A stretch of DNA of 64,000 nt from assembly GCF_000374005.1 (NCBI RefSeq), contig NZ_KB893137.1, forward strand, positions 1 to 64,000. The letters run 5' to 3'. This DNA comes from Kiloniella laminariae DSM 19542. Lineage in GTDB: Bacteria > Pseudomonadota > Alphaproteobacteria > Kiloniellales > Kiloniellaceae. Position numbers and translations under genes: made by a program. The notes under the pieces are model-generated. The model did not search any database. It saw only the letters and a program-made list of their open reading frames with translations, and was not told where the DNA came from. This document shows, piece after piece, positions 25,303-33,889 of this stretch. Each line of letters starts with the position of its first letter. Within the stretch, counting starts at the first letter, position 1.

Positions 25303-26784
25303 ATGAGTGATCTCCTGCAGCTTGAAGCCGTATCCAAGTCCTTTTCCGCTGTAACGGTACTGGACAGGGTCAGTTTTTCTCTCAAACAGGGCTCTGTTCT
25401 GGCTCTGGCCGGAGAAAACGGGGCGGGGAAATCTACCCTGATGAAAATCATCACGGGGCTTTATTCCTGTGATGGGGGGCAGGTCCTTTACAGAGGCCAG
25501 CCTGTTTCCTTTACCTCTCCACGCCAGGCCATGGATGCCGGGATTGCCATCATCCATCAGGAACTGAACCTGCTGCCCAATCTGACGGTCAGTGAAAATA
25601 TCTTTCTCGGGCGGGAAATCCGCAATCGCTGGGGATTACTTCAGTCTGCACAAATGGAACAGGCAACTGCAAAACTGTTGCGTGATCTTAAACAAGATAT
25701 TGAACCCGATAGGCTGGTTACCAGCCTTTCACTGGCACAGCAACAGATGGTCGAGATTGCCAAGTCTTTGAGCTTGGATGCAGAGGTCATCATCATGGAT
25801 GAACCGACGGATGCTTTGAGTGATGTGGAAACGCAGGTGCTGTTCGAGGTCGTGCTCAGTCTGAAAAAACAGGGCAAGGGACTGATCTTTATTTCACACC
25901 GCCTCGACGAGATTTTTGAACTGTGTGACCAGCTCGCCATTCTGCGCGACGGACAGATGGTTCATGTTGGCCCGACAGACGAAATTGATGAAGCCCAACT
26001 GATCCGCCACATGGTGGGACGGGAGCTGTCGGAAAGATACCCCTACGCAGCTGTCCCCCGAGGAGAGCTTTGTCTGCGGGTTGAGGAACTCAGCGCACCG
26101 GGGGTCGACAAGATTTCCTTTGAAGCCTATGCCGGGGAGGTTATCGGTTTTAGCGGCTTGATCGGGGCGGGGCGAACCGAACTGGCCCGGGTGCTTTATG
26201 GTCTTGTTCCGCAGACCTCGGGGCGGGTTGAGATCAAAGGGCAGGACGTCCGGCTGAAATCGCCCGAAGAGGGTGTTGCTGCGGGGATTGGTTATGTCAG
26301 CGAGGATCGCAAGGGCGAAGGGCTGATCCAGATGCACAGCCTGAAACACAATATGACGCTGGGAACCCTTCGACGATTTGCGACCCGGTCCGGTTTTCTG
26401 GATCAAAGAAGGGAACGTCAGGAAGTGGGACGTTTTGTCGAGCTTTTCTCGATCCGGGCCAAAGGGCAGGAAATGTCTGTTGAGCAGATGAGCGGGGGCA
26501 ACCAGCAAAAAGTTTCCCTGGCCAAATCGCTGATGGCTGAACCCGGCATCCTTATTCTGGACGAACCAACCCGGGGGGTGGATGTCGGGGCCAAACGCGA
26601 GATCTATGCCCTGATCCAGAGCCTGAAGGAACAGGGGCTCTGTATTCTGCTGATGTCCTCGGATCTGCCCGAAGTACTGGGCATAAGTGACAGGGTTATG
26701 GTGCTTTCCCGCGGGTGCTTGAGTGCAAGCTTTTCAAGAGACGAGGCTGATCAGGAGAAGATCATGTGCGCGGCGGTTGCCTGA
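25303..26784 (+). CDS. rbsA: Ribose/sugar ABC importer, tandem ATPase subunit
   Basis: The 493-aa protein is two fused ABC domains. The N-half has GENGAGKST, the signature SLAQQQMVEIAKSL and VIIMDEPTDAL. The C-half has the degenerate GLIGAGRTEL, MSGGNQQKVSLAKSL and ILILDEPTRGVDVGAKREIY, the usual asymmetric pattern of RbsA/XylG/AraG. It powers sugar import with RbsC and RbsB. Ribose is inferred from the linked rbsD and RbsR-type regulator. Confidence 0.93.
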   Translation: MSDLLQLEAVSKSFSAVTVLDRVSFSLKQGSVLALAGENGAGKSTLMKIITGLYSCDGGQVLYRGQPVSFTSPRQAMDAGIAIIHQELNLLPNLTVSENIFLGREIRNRWGLLQSAQMEQATAKLLRDLKQDIEPDRLVTSLSLAQQQMVEIAKSLSLDAEVIIMDEPTDALSDVETQVLFEVVLSLKKQGKGLIFISHRLDEIFELCDQLAILRDGQMVHVGPTDEIDEAQLIRHMVGRELSERYPYAAVPRGELCLRVEELSAPGVDKISFEAYAGEVIGFSGLIGAGRTELARVLYGLVPQTSGRVEIKGQDVRLKSPEEGVAAGIGYVSEDRKGEGLIQMHSLKHNMTLGTLRRFATRSGFLDQRRERQEVGRFVELFSIRAKGQEMSVEQMSGGNQQKVSLAKSLMAEPGILILDEPTRGVDVGAKREIYALIQSLKEQGLCILLMSSDLPEVLGISDRVMVLSRGCLSASFSRDEADQEKIMCAAVA

Positions 26785-26856
26785 TACTGGATGCAAAAAG
26801 ACCCGAACAAAGGACAGCTTGCATAAACGGCAGGTGATAAAAGACAGGATGGTGTG

Positions 26857-27801
26857 ATGCCAGTTAAAAAAATTCTGATTGATAACAAGTCGCTGGTTGC
26901 ACTGTTGCTGCTTATGGCTGCTGTTTCACTCTATAGCCCAAGTTTTCTGAGTGTGGATAATCTGCTGAATATCCTGCGCCAGACCTCGATCAACGCGATT
27001 ATCGCGCTGGGCATAACCTATGTGATTCTCACTGCTGGAATCGATCTGTCCGTCGGATCGGTACTGGCGCTTTGCGGGGCGGTTTGTGCCAGCCTGCTGG
27101 CGGCGGATACACCGCTGGTTCTGGCTCTTCTGGTGACACTCAGCGTTGGAGGCCTGCTTGGTGCTGCCAATGGTGTGGTGATCTCGCTGTTCGGGGTCCA
27201 GCCCTTTATCGCCACGCTTGTCGGTATGACGATGCTGCGGGGGGTGACGTTGGTTTTTACCGACGGACGGCCGGTTTCCACCGGGGATTTCGAAGTGGCA
27301 GAGGCTTTCTATCAGATGGGCGGGGGGTATTTTGTCGGAATTCCGATACCCATACTTCTGGCCGCAGGGGTTTTCCTGATCGGCTGGCTCATCCTTAATC
27401 GAACGGCCTTTGGCCGCTATGTCTATGCCATTGGTGGCAACGAACAGGTGACCCGGATTGCCGGAATCAATGTGCGCCGAGTCAAGATTATCGTCTATGC
27501 GCTGTCGGGTGTCATGGCTGCGCTGGCAGGGATGATTTTGACGGCCCGGCTTGAATCTGCCCAGCCAACCGCGGGACTGGGGTACGAGCTGGATGCGATT
27601 GCTGCGGTGGTTCTTGGTGGTACCTCGTTGATGGGGGGACGGGGAACCCTGATCGGGACACTCATTGGTGCCCTGATCATCGGGGTCCTGAATAATGCAC
27701 TCAATCTCATGGATGTCTCTTCCTACTATCAGCAGATTGCCAAGGGAGCGGTGATCCTGCTGGCGGTGGTGGTGGACAGTCGTGTGAAATCAAAGGCCTG
27801 A
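26857..27801 (+). CDS. rbsC: Ribose/sugar ABC importer, permease subunit
   Basis: The protein of about 314 residues is almost wholly hydrophobic (8-10 helices) and contains the family signatures ITYVILTAGIDLSVGSVLAL, GRYVYAIGGNEQVTRIAGI, the EAA-like YALSGVMAALAGMIL and LDAIAAVVLGGTSLMGGRGT. It forms the membrane channel of the RbsABC importer. ATG at 26857 is seven bases after AGGA and is preferred to the GTG just before it. It lies 72 bases after rbsA. Confidence 0.94.
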   Translation: MPVKKILIDNKSLVALLLLMAAVSLYSPSFLSVDNLLNILRQTSINAIIALGITYVILTAGIDLSVGSVLALCGAVCASLLAADTPLVLALLVTLSVGGLLGAANGVVISLFGVQPFIATLVGMTMLRGVTLVFTDGRPVSTGDFEVAEAFYQMGGGYFVGIPIPILLAAGVFLIGWLILNRTAFGRYVYAIGGNEQVTRIAGINVRRVKIIVYALSGVMAALAGMILTARLESAQPTAGLGYELDAIAAVVLGGTSLMGGRGTLIGTLIGALIIGVLNNALNLMDVSSYYQQIAKGAVILLAVVVDSRVKSKA

Positions 27802-27845
27802 CAGGCATGGGGCCTATACAGGTTATTCCAACAGGAGGAAAATAA

Positions 27846-28727
27846 ATGCGGAAAATTATCGTTTCACTTTCATCCCTGGCCCTGTTGCTCGGCTCCTTTG
27901 CCGCAGCAAAGGCCGAAGATACCCTGGCGCTGGTGATCTCGACCCTGAACAATCCGTTTTTTGTCACGCTCAAGGAAGGTGCCGAAGCCAAAGCATCTGA
28001 ACTGGGATATCAGCTGGTCGTGCTTGATTCCCAGAATGATCCGGCAAAGGAACTGGCCAATGTCGAAGACGTTCTGAACAAGGACGTGAAGGTTCTGCTG
28101 ATCAATCCGACCGATTCAGATGCGGTGAAAAGCGCGATCAAGGCGGCAAACAGGAAGAACGTGCCAGTTGTGACGCTGGACCGGGGAGCTTCCGGTGGTG
28201 AAGTGGTTTCCCACGTGGCCTCTGATAACGTGCTCGGCGGCAGCATGGCTGGCGATCTGATTGTTCAGACGCTGGGGGGCAAAGGAAAGCTGGTTGAGCT
28301 TCAGGGCGTGCCGGGAACCTCTGCCGCAAGAGATCGGGGCGAAGGTTTTAACAAGGCAGTTGAGGCTGCTGGTGGATTGGAAATCGTCACGGCGCAGCCC
28401 GCAGACTTTGACCGGACCAAGGGACTGAACGTGATGGAAAACATTCTGCAGGCCCAGCCTGATGTGGCTGCGGTCTTTGCCCACAATGACGAAATGGCGC
28501 TGGGGGCGATCAAGGCAATCCAAGCGGCAAAACGCGACATCCTGGTTGTCGGCTTTGACGGGACGGATGACGGAGTTGCTGCTGTTCAGGATGGCTCGAT
28601 GCTGGCTACAGTCGCGCAGCAGGCAGGTATGATTGGTGAAATCGGTGTTGAAACGGCGGTGAAAATCCTGAAAGGTGAAGCTGTTGAAGCCTATACGCCT
28701 GTGGCGTTGAAAGTTATTACAAAATAA
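27846..28727 (+). CDS. rbsB: Periplasmic ribose-binding protein
   Basis: The 293-aa precursor has a signal peptide (1-23, ending AAAKA) and a periplasmic-binding-protein type 1 fold: [63 protein letters not shown] and [10 protein letters not shown]. These match E. coli RbsB closely in layout. It captures the sugar and delivers it to RbsAC. The strong AACAGGAGG site upstream fits the high expression expected of binding proteins. A terminator follows. Confidence 0.95.
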   Translation: MRKIIVSLSSLALLLGSFAAAKAEDTLALVISTLNNPFFVTLKEGAEAKASELGYQLVVLDSQNDPAKELANVEDVLNKDVKVLLINPTDSDAVKSAIKAANRKNVPVVTLDRGASGGEVVSHVASDNVLGGSMAGDLIVQTLGGKGKLVELQGVPGTSAARDRGEGFNKAVEAAGGLEIVTAQPADFDRTKGLNVMENILQAQPDVAAVFAHNDEMALGAIKAIQAAKRDILVVGFDGTDDGVAAVQDGSMLATVAQQAGMIGEIGVETAVKILKGEAVEAYTPVALKVITK

Positions 28728-28739
28728 TCGGTTATGTTG

Positions 28740-28780
28740 CTGCACAGGCGTCAGTCGGCGCCTGTGCAGTTCTTGTTTTA
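28740..28780 (+). terminator. Terminator or attenuator between rbsB and rbsR
   Basis: CTGCACAGGCG (28740-28750) and CGCCTGTGCAG (28759-28769) form an 11-bp stem, followed by TTCTTGTTTTA. It would end most rbsDACB transcripts and lower rbsR expression. Confidence 0.85.
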
Positions 28781-28804
28781 ATTTGGAAATTTCGGCGATT
28801 AATT

Positions 28805-29821
28805 ATGGTAAGCATCAAGGATGTGGCCCGAGAGGCGGGGGTCTCTGTTTCGACAGTTTCCCATGTATTGAACAACACCCGCTATGTCACACCTGCTACT
28901 GCTGAGCGGGTTCAGCAGATCGTAAATTTTCTGGGATATCAGCCAAGTTCTCTGGCCCGGGCGCTCAAGACCAACCGCAGCCAAACACTGGGGATGCTGG
29001 TGTCCAACTCGACCAACCCATTTTTTGCCGATGTTGTGCGGGGGGTCGAGGAAGGCTGCTACGAGCAGAATTATAATCTTATTCTTTGTAATTGTGACGA
29101 CAAGGCCGAGCGCCAGCTTGCCTATCTCAACGCTTTGGCAATGCGTCGGGTTGATGCGCTGGTGGTGATGACCACCCATGGGGATCCTGCGTTTGATCAG
29201 GCTTTAAGTGGTAAATCTGAATTGCCGATGGTGGTGCTGGATGCGCAGGCGGCTGAGAATGTCTGTGTTGTCGGGGATAATTCGATTTTGGGGGGGCAGA
29301 TGGCAACCGAGTTTTTGCTCGGGCGGGGTTTTCGCCGGATCGCCATTTTGTCTGGTCCGGAAAATCATCCCCGTTCGCTGGAAAGACGTCAGGGGTTTGA
29401 GCGTGCCATGAAGGCAGAAAAGTGTTCAGTCAACTCAAGCTGGTGTGTCGCCGGAGGGCTTGATGCCGCTGGGGGGTATCGGGCGATGATCAGTCTTCTG
29501 GATCGTGTGGGGGCAGGGCAGCTTCCCCAAGCGGTTTTTGCCTTTAATGATCTGATGGCCCTTGGCGCTTTGCGCGCCCTGGGGGAAAGAGGACTGAGCG
29601 TTCCTACGGACCTGTCGCTCATCGGCTATGATGATATCGATCTGGCCCCCTATCTGACCCCGGCCCTGACCACGATCCGTCAATCCGGTTTCGAGCTGGG
29701 TGGCCGTGCAGCAGCAGCCCTTATTGCCCGGCTGGAACAGGGAACAGCTTTGCCGCCGCGTCTGACGCTCAATCCCGAGCTGGTGATCCGGGAGTCTGTC
29801 GGGCAAGGCGAGAGGCCTTGA
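28805..29821 (+). CDS. rbsR: LacI-family transcriptional repressor of the rbs operon
   Basis: The 338-aa protein has the LacI helix-turn-helix and hinge (SIKDVAREAGVSVSTVSHVLN then SSLARALKTNRS) and a periplasmic-binding-like effector domain (LGMLVSNSTNPFFADVVRGVE, VFAFNDLMALGALRAL, IGYDDIDLAPYLTPALTT). It is the last gene of rbsDACBR. It should bind the palindrome at 24789-24822 and release it when ribose is present. It may be read both by leakage through the rbsB hairpin and from its own promoter. Confidence 0.92.
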   Translation: MVSIKDVAREAGVSVSTVSHVLNNTRYVTPATAERVQQIVNFLGYQPSSLARALKTNRSQTLGMLVSNSTNPFFADVVRGVEEGCYEQNYNLILCNCDDKAERQLAYLNALAMRRVDALVVMTTHGDPAFDQALSGKSELPMVVLDAQAAENVCVVGDNSILGGQMATEFLLGRGFRRIAILSGPENHPRSLERRQGFERAMKAEKCSVNSSWCVAGGLDAAGGYRAMISLLDRVGAGQLPQAVFAFNDLMALGALRALGERGLSVPTDLSLIGYDDIDLAPYLTPALTTIRQSGFELGGRAAAALIARLEQGTALPPRLTLNPELVIRESVGQGERP

Positions 29822-29848
29822 TCCGGGACGGTCAAATGATCCGGAAAT

Positions 29849-30712
29849 CTATCCGATTTTAAGCCGCAGTGCGACAGGCTGGTGGTCTGACGCGTTGGTT
29901 TCCTGCTGGACGGATATATCGTTGAGCCGGGGCAAGAGATCTTTAGTTACAAAGAAAAAATCGCGGCAGTGGGGGCCTTCGGGCCATTGGATATGGTCAA
30001 ATATACCACAGGTAGGGGCGTGTGGTTCTTTCGGGTAAAGCCTGCGCCAGGCATCCCGGAAAGGGGCGGATATATCTTCGTGAGCGCTGCTGAGAAGCCT
30101 GTAGACAGCATCATCCGGCGCCGAGTTGAAATCACCACAGAGAAGAGTGCGTTCCGGTCGGGCAACGGCGGCATAAGGACCGTGATCAGGGGCATGGGTA
30201 TGGTACTGGCTGTTGCTGACCAGTTCCTGGTGCAGCCCTGTCAAATGTGCTGCCTGGGCCAGGCGTTGTGATTCAGAGTGATACTCCAGATGCGTCGTGA
30301 TCACCCGAAGCGGGCCATCGGGCAGGATAATAATGGCCTCAAGAGCCTGTCGGGGCATGTGCTTGCTGGGCTGTGCAGGACAAGGCTGGGGGAGCTGGTG
30401 GTTAAACAATTGAGAAACCGGATATCTTGACAGGATCATGTTGCCAAATTCCGAACGCTCGGTGGCCTTTTCTTTTTGTCTGCTGATCGCGGCGCCAAAG
30501 ATCGGTAGGTGTTGGGGGAAAAATCGGGCAAGGGCTGCCACCTGATCCTCTCCGGCACCGTCGTCGAGTTCGGGATAGAAACGGGCGACTTCCTGAAGGC
30601 AGATGATATCTGCCGTTCCCATGGTTTTTATGATAGAGGCGATGCGTTCGAGGTCGAGCAGGTTGTCCGTGCCGCGACCACACTGGATGTTCCAGCTGAC
30701 AAGACTGATCAC
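29849..30712 (-). CDS. Endonuclease/exonuclease/phosphatase-fold hydrolase in a Ugp-like ABC operon
   Basis: The 287-aa protein has the EEP metal-dependent core: SWNIQCG (Asn near residue 8), IICLQEVARF (Glu), TTHLEYHSESQR (His), LLCGDFNSAP (Asp-Asn) and the final ASDHQPVAL (Asp-His). There is no signal peptide, so it should be cytoplasmic. It overlaps the upstream permease gene by 4 bases and is the last gene of the ABC operon, so its substrate is probably the imported compound. In this family that could be a phosphodiester such as a glycerophosphodiester, with the enzyme filling the place of UgpQ. That role is inference; fold and operon membership are clear. Confidence 0.85.
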   Translation of the reverse strand: MISLVSWNIQCGRGTDNLLDLERIASIIKTMGTADIICLQEVARFYPELDDGAGEDQVAALARFFPQHLPIFGAAISRQKEKATERSEFGNMILSRYPVSQLFNHQLPQPCPAQPSKHMPRQALEAIIILPDGPLRVITTHLEYHSESQRLAQAAHLTGLHQELVSNSQYHTHAPDHGPYAAVARPERTLLCGDFNSAPDDAVYRLLSSAHEDISAPFRDAWRRLYPKEPHAPTCGIFDHIQWPEGPHCRDFFFVTKDLLPRLNDISVQQETNASDHQPVALRLKIG

Positions 30713-31536
30713 TTGATACCTGCGTGCATGAAAGACTGGACAAACTGGCGTTGGAATAACAGGAAGGCGACCAGAAGCGGGGCAACGGCAAGCAGGGTTC
30801 CGGCCGTGATAATTGACCAGTCGACCCCGGATTCAGGGGCGCCAAAAATAGCCAGTCCAACCGTCAGTGGTCGTGTTGTGACGGAGTTGGTGATCACCAG
30901 TGGCCAGAGGAAATTGTTCCAGTGGTAGCTGACCGAAACCAGTCCAAAGGCAACATAGGTGGGGCGGGCGAGGGGAACATAGACCTTCCAGAGGATCTGC
31001 AGGGCGGAACAGCCTTCGACCCTTGCAGCATCTTCCAGTTCTTTCGGGATGGTCTTGAAGGTCTGGCGCAGAAGAAAAATGCCAAAGGCACTGGCCATAT
31101 AGGGCAGGCCGATCCCGACGATGCTATCAACCAGATTGAGCTGGCTCATGGTGACGTAGTTTTCGACGATCAAGACTTCGGGCATGATCATCAACTGGAT
31201 CAGGACCAGGGCAAAAGCGATGGATTTTCCAGGAAATTCAAATCTGGCAAAGGCATAGGCGGCAAGAGTACAGAGGATAAACTGGGCGAGAAGAATAATG
31301 CTGACCAACAGGAAGGTGTTGAGAAAATAGCGGGCAAAGGGGGCTTGCGACCAGGCCTCGCGGAAATTGTCGAGAGTAAGGGGAGCGAGAAGGTCAAAGC
31401 GGGTCGCGTATTCTGACGGATGGAACGCGCTCCAGAAGGCATAGATCAGTGGCAACATCCATATCAAAGCGAGGAGATAGGCTGCGCCATATTCAAAATG
31501 CAGGGAGATTTTCTCTTTCAGATTTGCTGTTCTCAC
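30709..31536 (-). CDS. ABC importer permease, UgpE/MalG type
   Basis: The 275-aa protein has about six TM helices, a MalG-like N-terminus (LLALIWMLPLIYAFWSAFHP) and the cytoplasmic EAA loop ELEDAARVEGCSALQILWKVYVPLARP. It overlaps the upstream permease stop by 4 bases and the downstream EEP gene by 4, so the three are translationally coupled. Likely substrate: sn-glycerol-3-phosphate or a related polyol phosphate, by resemblance of the operon to ugp. Confidence 0.9.
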   Translation of the reverse strand: MRTANLKEKISLHFEYGAAYLLALIWMLPLIYAFWSAFHPSEYATRFDLLAPLTLDNFREAWSQAPFARYFLNTFLLVSIILLAQFILCTLAAYAFARFEFPGKSIAFALVLIQLMIMPEVLIVENYVTMSQLNLVDSIVGIGLPYMASAFGIFLLRQTFKTIPKELEDAARVEGCSALQILWKVYVPLARPTYVAFGLVSVSYHWNNFLWPLVITNSVTTRPLTVGLAIFGAPESGVDWSIITAGTLLAVAPLLVAFLLFQRQFVQSFMHAGIK

Positions 31537-32414
31537 CGGTAGTGCACCTTTTTATCGAGGAAGACAAACTGGCCGATTGCAATGATTGCGAGGGCAAGCA
31601 GAAGCACGACGGTCAGGGTCGAGGCATAGGCCTGATCGAGAAAGCTGAAGGCAACCTCGTATATGTAGTACAGCAGCAGGGAGCTGGCATTGTCCGGGCC
31701 GCCCTTGGTCAGAATGAAAAGCTGATCCACCAGCTTGAAGGAATTGATAATGGCGTTGATCAGGACGAAGAGCGTGGTTGGCATCAGTAAGGGGAACATG
31801 ACCCGGCGGAAATAGTACCAGCGGCTGGCTCCTTCAAGGCGGGCGGCTTCTTCCAGTTCGGGTGAAAGTGTCTGGAGCGCGGCCAGATAGAAGATCATGA
31901 AAAAGCCGGCTTCTTTCCAGATGGTGATAACGATAATACAGCCCAGAACAGTGTCCGGATCGCCGAGCCAGTTATGGCTGGCGATACCAAAGCTGCTGGT
32001 GATCTGGTCAATCAGGCCGATGTCAGGGCTATAGAAAAACAGCCATATGTTGGCGACGGCGATCATTGGAAGAACTGTCGGGGTGAAGAAGCTCATGCGG
32101 ACCAGCGACTTCATCGGCAGGCGGCCGTTGACCCAGACGGCCATCAGGAGCGCGAGTGCGATGGATATGGGGATGGTTGTTGCGGCATAGATCACGTTGT
32201 TGCCAACAACCTTCCAGAAAACTTCGTCAGTAATGAGGAATTCATAGTTTTCCAACCCGACAAAGCGGGAAGGCTTGATGGCATTTCCCTGGGAAAAGAA
32301 GCTTTTCGCCAGGGTGGCAAGGGTCGGGTAATAGGTGAAGGCAATCAGAAAGATTGCTGCAGGCATCAGGAGCAGCCAGCCATGAATTTGGAATCGTGAG
32401 CGCCTTTGGTTCAT
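31533..32414 (-). CDS. ABC importer permease, UgpA/MalF type
   Basis: The 293-aa protein has six predicted helices, starting with WLLLMPAAIFLIAFTYYPTLATL, and the EAA loop ELEEAARLEGASRWYYFRRVMFPLLMP. It pairs with the UgpE-like permease, whose start it overlaps by 4 bases. It follows the binding-protein gene after a 96-base gap with a stable hairpin. Confidence 0.9.
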   Translation of the reverse strand: MNQRRSRFQIHGWLLLMPAAIFLIAFTYYPTLATLAKSFFSQGNAIKPSRFVGLENYEFLITDEVFWKVVGNNVIYAATTIPISIALALLMAVWVNGRLPMKSLVRMSFFTPTVLPMIAVANIWLFFYSPDIGLIDQITSSFGIASHNWLGDPDTVLGCIIVITIWKEAGFFMIFYLAALQTLSPELEEAARLEGASRWYYFRRVMFPLLMPTTLFVLINAIINSFKLVDQLFILTKGGPDNASSLLLYYIYEVAFSFLDQAYASTLTVVLLLALAIIAIGQFVFLDKKVHYR

Positions 32415-32467
32415 TTCGGGCAGGCTCCTGGAAAAGGGATGGTGCGGGCAGATCGAACGCAGAATTG

Positions 32468-32498
32468 CCCGGACAGCCTCATGGTGAAGCTGTCCGGG
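32468..32498 (-). other. Intergenic mRNA hairpin after the binding-protein gene
   Basis: CCCGGACAGC (32468-32477) and GCTGTCCGGG (32489-32498) form a perfect 10-bp stem with an 11-base loop and no T run. Such hairpins after binding-protein genes commonly protect the 3' end and raise its level above that of the permeases. Confidence 0.65.
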
Positions 32499-32510
32499 AC
32501 GTCTTTGGAT

Positions 32511-33800
32511 CTAGCGGTAGTTTTTAAGCAGACGATCAGCCTGCTTCTGGGCGCTTCCGAGGGCTTCGGCAGCGGTTTTGTCGCCGACCAGTACCGACTG
32601 TATGGCATCATCAAGCAGTTTGCGCACGCGGCCATTCTGGAAGGTGGAGAGTTCCGCTGTGGCAAACTCGAGCTGATCCCGTGCGACGGCGGCAGGCGGG
32701 AAGTCCTGTACATACTGGGTCAGTTCGGCTGTGCTGTAAGCATCGGGGCGGGTGCCCAGATATCCGGTTTCAATGCTCCACTGGGCGGTGCGTTCCGGCT
32801 CTGTCAGGAAGCGGATCAGTTTCATCGCTGCCTTGCGTTCTTCCGGGGTGCTCTTTTCAAAGATATAGAAGTTGCCGCCACCGGTTGGGCTACCCCGGCG
32901 TTTCTGTGCGGGAAGCATGGCAACACCAAAATCAAAAGAAGCGTCTTTTTTGACAGCAGTCAGGTTCCCGGTGGAATGCCACATCATGGCCGTTTTGCCC
33001 TCGAGGAAGTTCTGGCGCAGGGTTGCCCACTCCACCGTGCCTGTGGGCATGATGCCGTGTTTGTTGCCCAGATCCTGCCAGAACTGGAGAGCCTCGACTG
33101 TTGCGGGGGCATCGAAATAGGTTTCGTTGCCTTCGCTGTTCATCAGGGTCTGGCCGTTCTGCATGGCGAGCGCGCCAAACATCCAGTAAGGATAGCCGGT
33201 CGAGGGGATCATGGCGCCCCACTGTTCAACGGTGTCGCCGTTCTTTTTGGTGAGTTTCTTGCCTGCTTCGACCAGTTCATCCCAGGTTGCCGGAGGAGCT
33301 TCAGGATCGAGCCCGGCAGCACGGAAGGCGTCTTTGTTATAATACATAACGATGGTCGAGCGCTGGAAAGGAATGCCCCAGGTCTTGTCACGGGTTTTGC
33401 CGTTCTCCATCAGAGCCGGATAAAATCCGTCCAGCCAGGCTTTTTCGTCAGCGGTTTCAACGACGTCATCGAAGGGAACGATGGCCCCCTGTTCGATCAG
33501 TTCATAGATATCAATCGAAAACATGACCGATGTCTGGGCGGGTTCGCCGCTTTTCAGGGCGGCAAGGGCCTTGATCCGGGCATCGTTGTAATTCCCGGCA
33601 TAGATTGCGTTGACATTGATATCGGGATTGGCTTTTTCAAAGTCTTCAACCATACCATCGACAACCTTGGTCAAAGGTCCTCCGACAGCAACCGGGTAAT
33701 ACATGGTCAGGTCGACGGCTGAAGCGCTGGAGGCCATACCGAGGCCAAGAGCTGCAGCAATTGTCAGTTTTCCTGCTTTGTGTTTCAGTGTTGTAAGCAT
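32511..33800 (-). CDS. ABC importer periplasmic binding protein, UgpB-like
   Basis: ATG at 33800 follows GGGAG; a longer reading adds 25 residues without signal-peptide character and is rejected. The 429-aa precursor starts MLTTLKHKAGKLTIAAALGL, with a signal peptide cut after SASA. The mature part is an extracellular solute-binding protein family 1 fold: LTMYYPVAVGGPLTKVVDGMVEDFEKANPD, YAGNYNDARIKALAALKSGE, then WGIPFQRSTIVMYYNKDAFRAAGLDPEAPP. This plan resembles UgpB. The ligand is probably a glycerol-phosphate type compound or sugar; sequence alone cannot decide. Confidence 0.9.
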   Translation of the reverse strand: MLTTLKHKAGKLTIAAALGLGMASSASAVDLTMYYPVAVGGPLTKVVDGMVEDFEKANPDINVNAIYAGNYNDARIKALAALKSGEPAQTSVMFSIDIYELIEQGAIVPFDDVVETADEKAWLDGFYPALMENGKTRDKTWGIPFQRSTIVMYYNKDAFRAAGLDPEAPPATWDELVEAGKKLTKKNGDTVEQWGAMIPSTGYPYWMFGALAMQNGQTLMNSEGNETYFDAPATVEALQFWQDLGNKHGIMPTGTVEWATLRQNFLEGKTAMMWHSTGNLTAVKKDASFDFGVAMLPAQKRRGSPTGGGNFYIFEKSTPEERKAAMKLIRFLTEPERTAQWSIETGYLGTRPDAYSTAELTQYVQDFPPAAVARDQLEFATAELSTFQNGRVRKLLDDAIQSVLVGDKTAAEALGSAQKQADRLLKNYR

Positions 33801-33889
33801 GGTTAGCTCCCTGGTGAGTGAGGAAGACACAGACAGCGTATTCCCTCTGGTTCCTGTGCCGCAACGCTGTGGCACAGGTCTTGTGTTGT

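Noticed and set aside
32406-33722. 438-aa plus-strand frame antisense to the UgpB-like gene
   Set aside because: The opposite strand encodes a clear solute-binding protein in an operon; this frame lacks any family motif.
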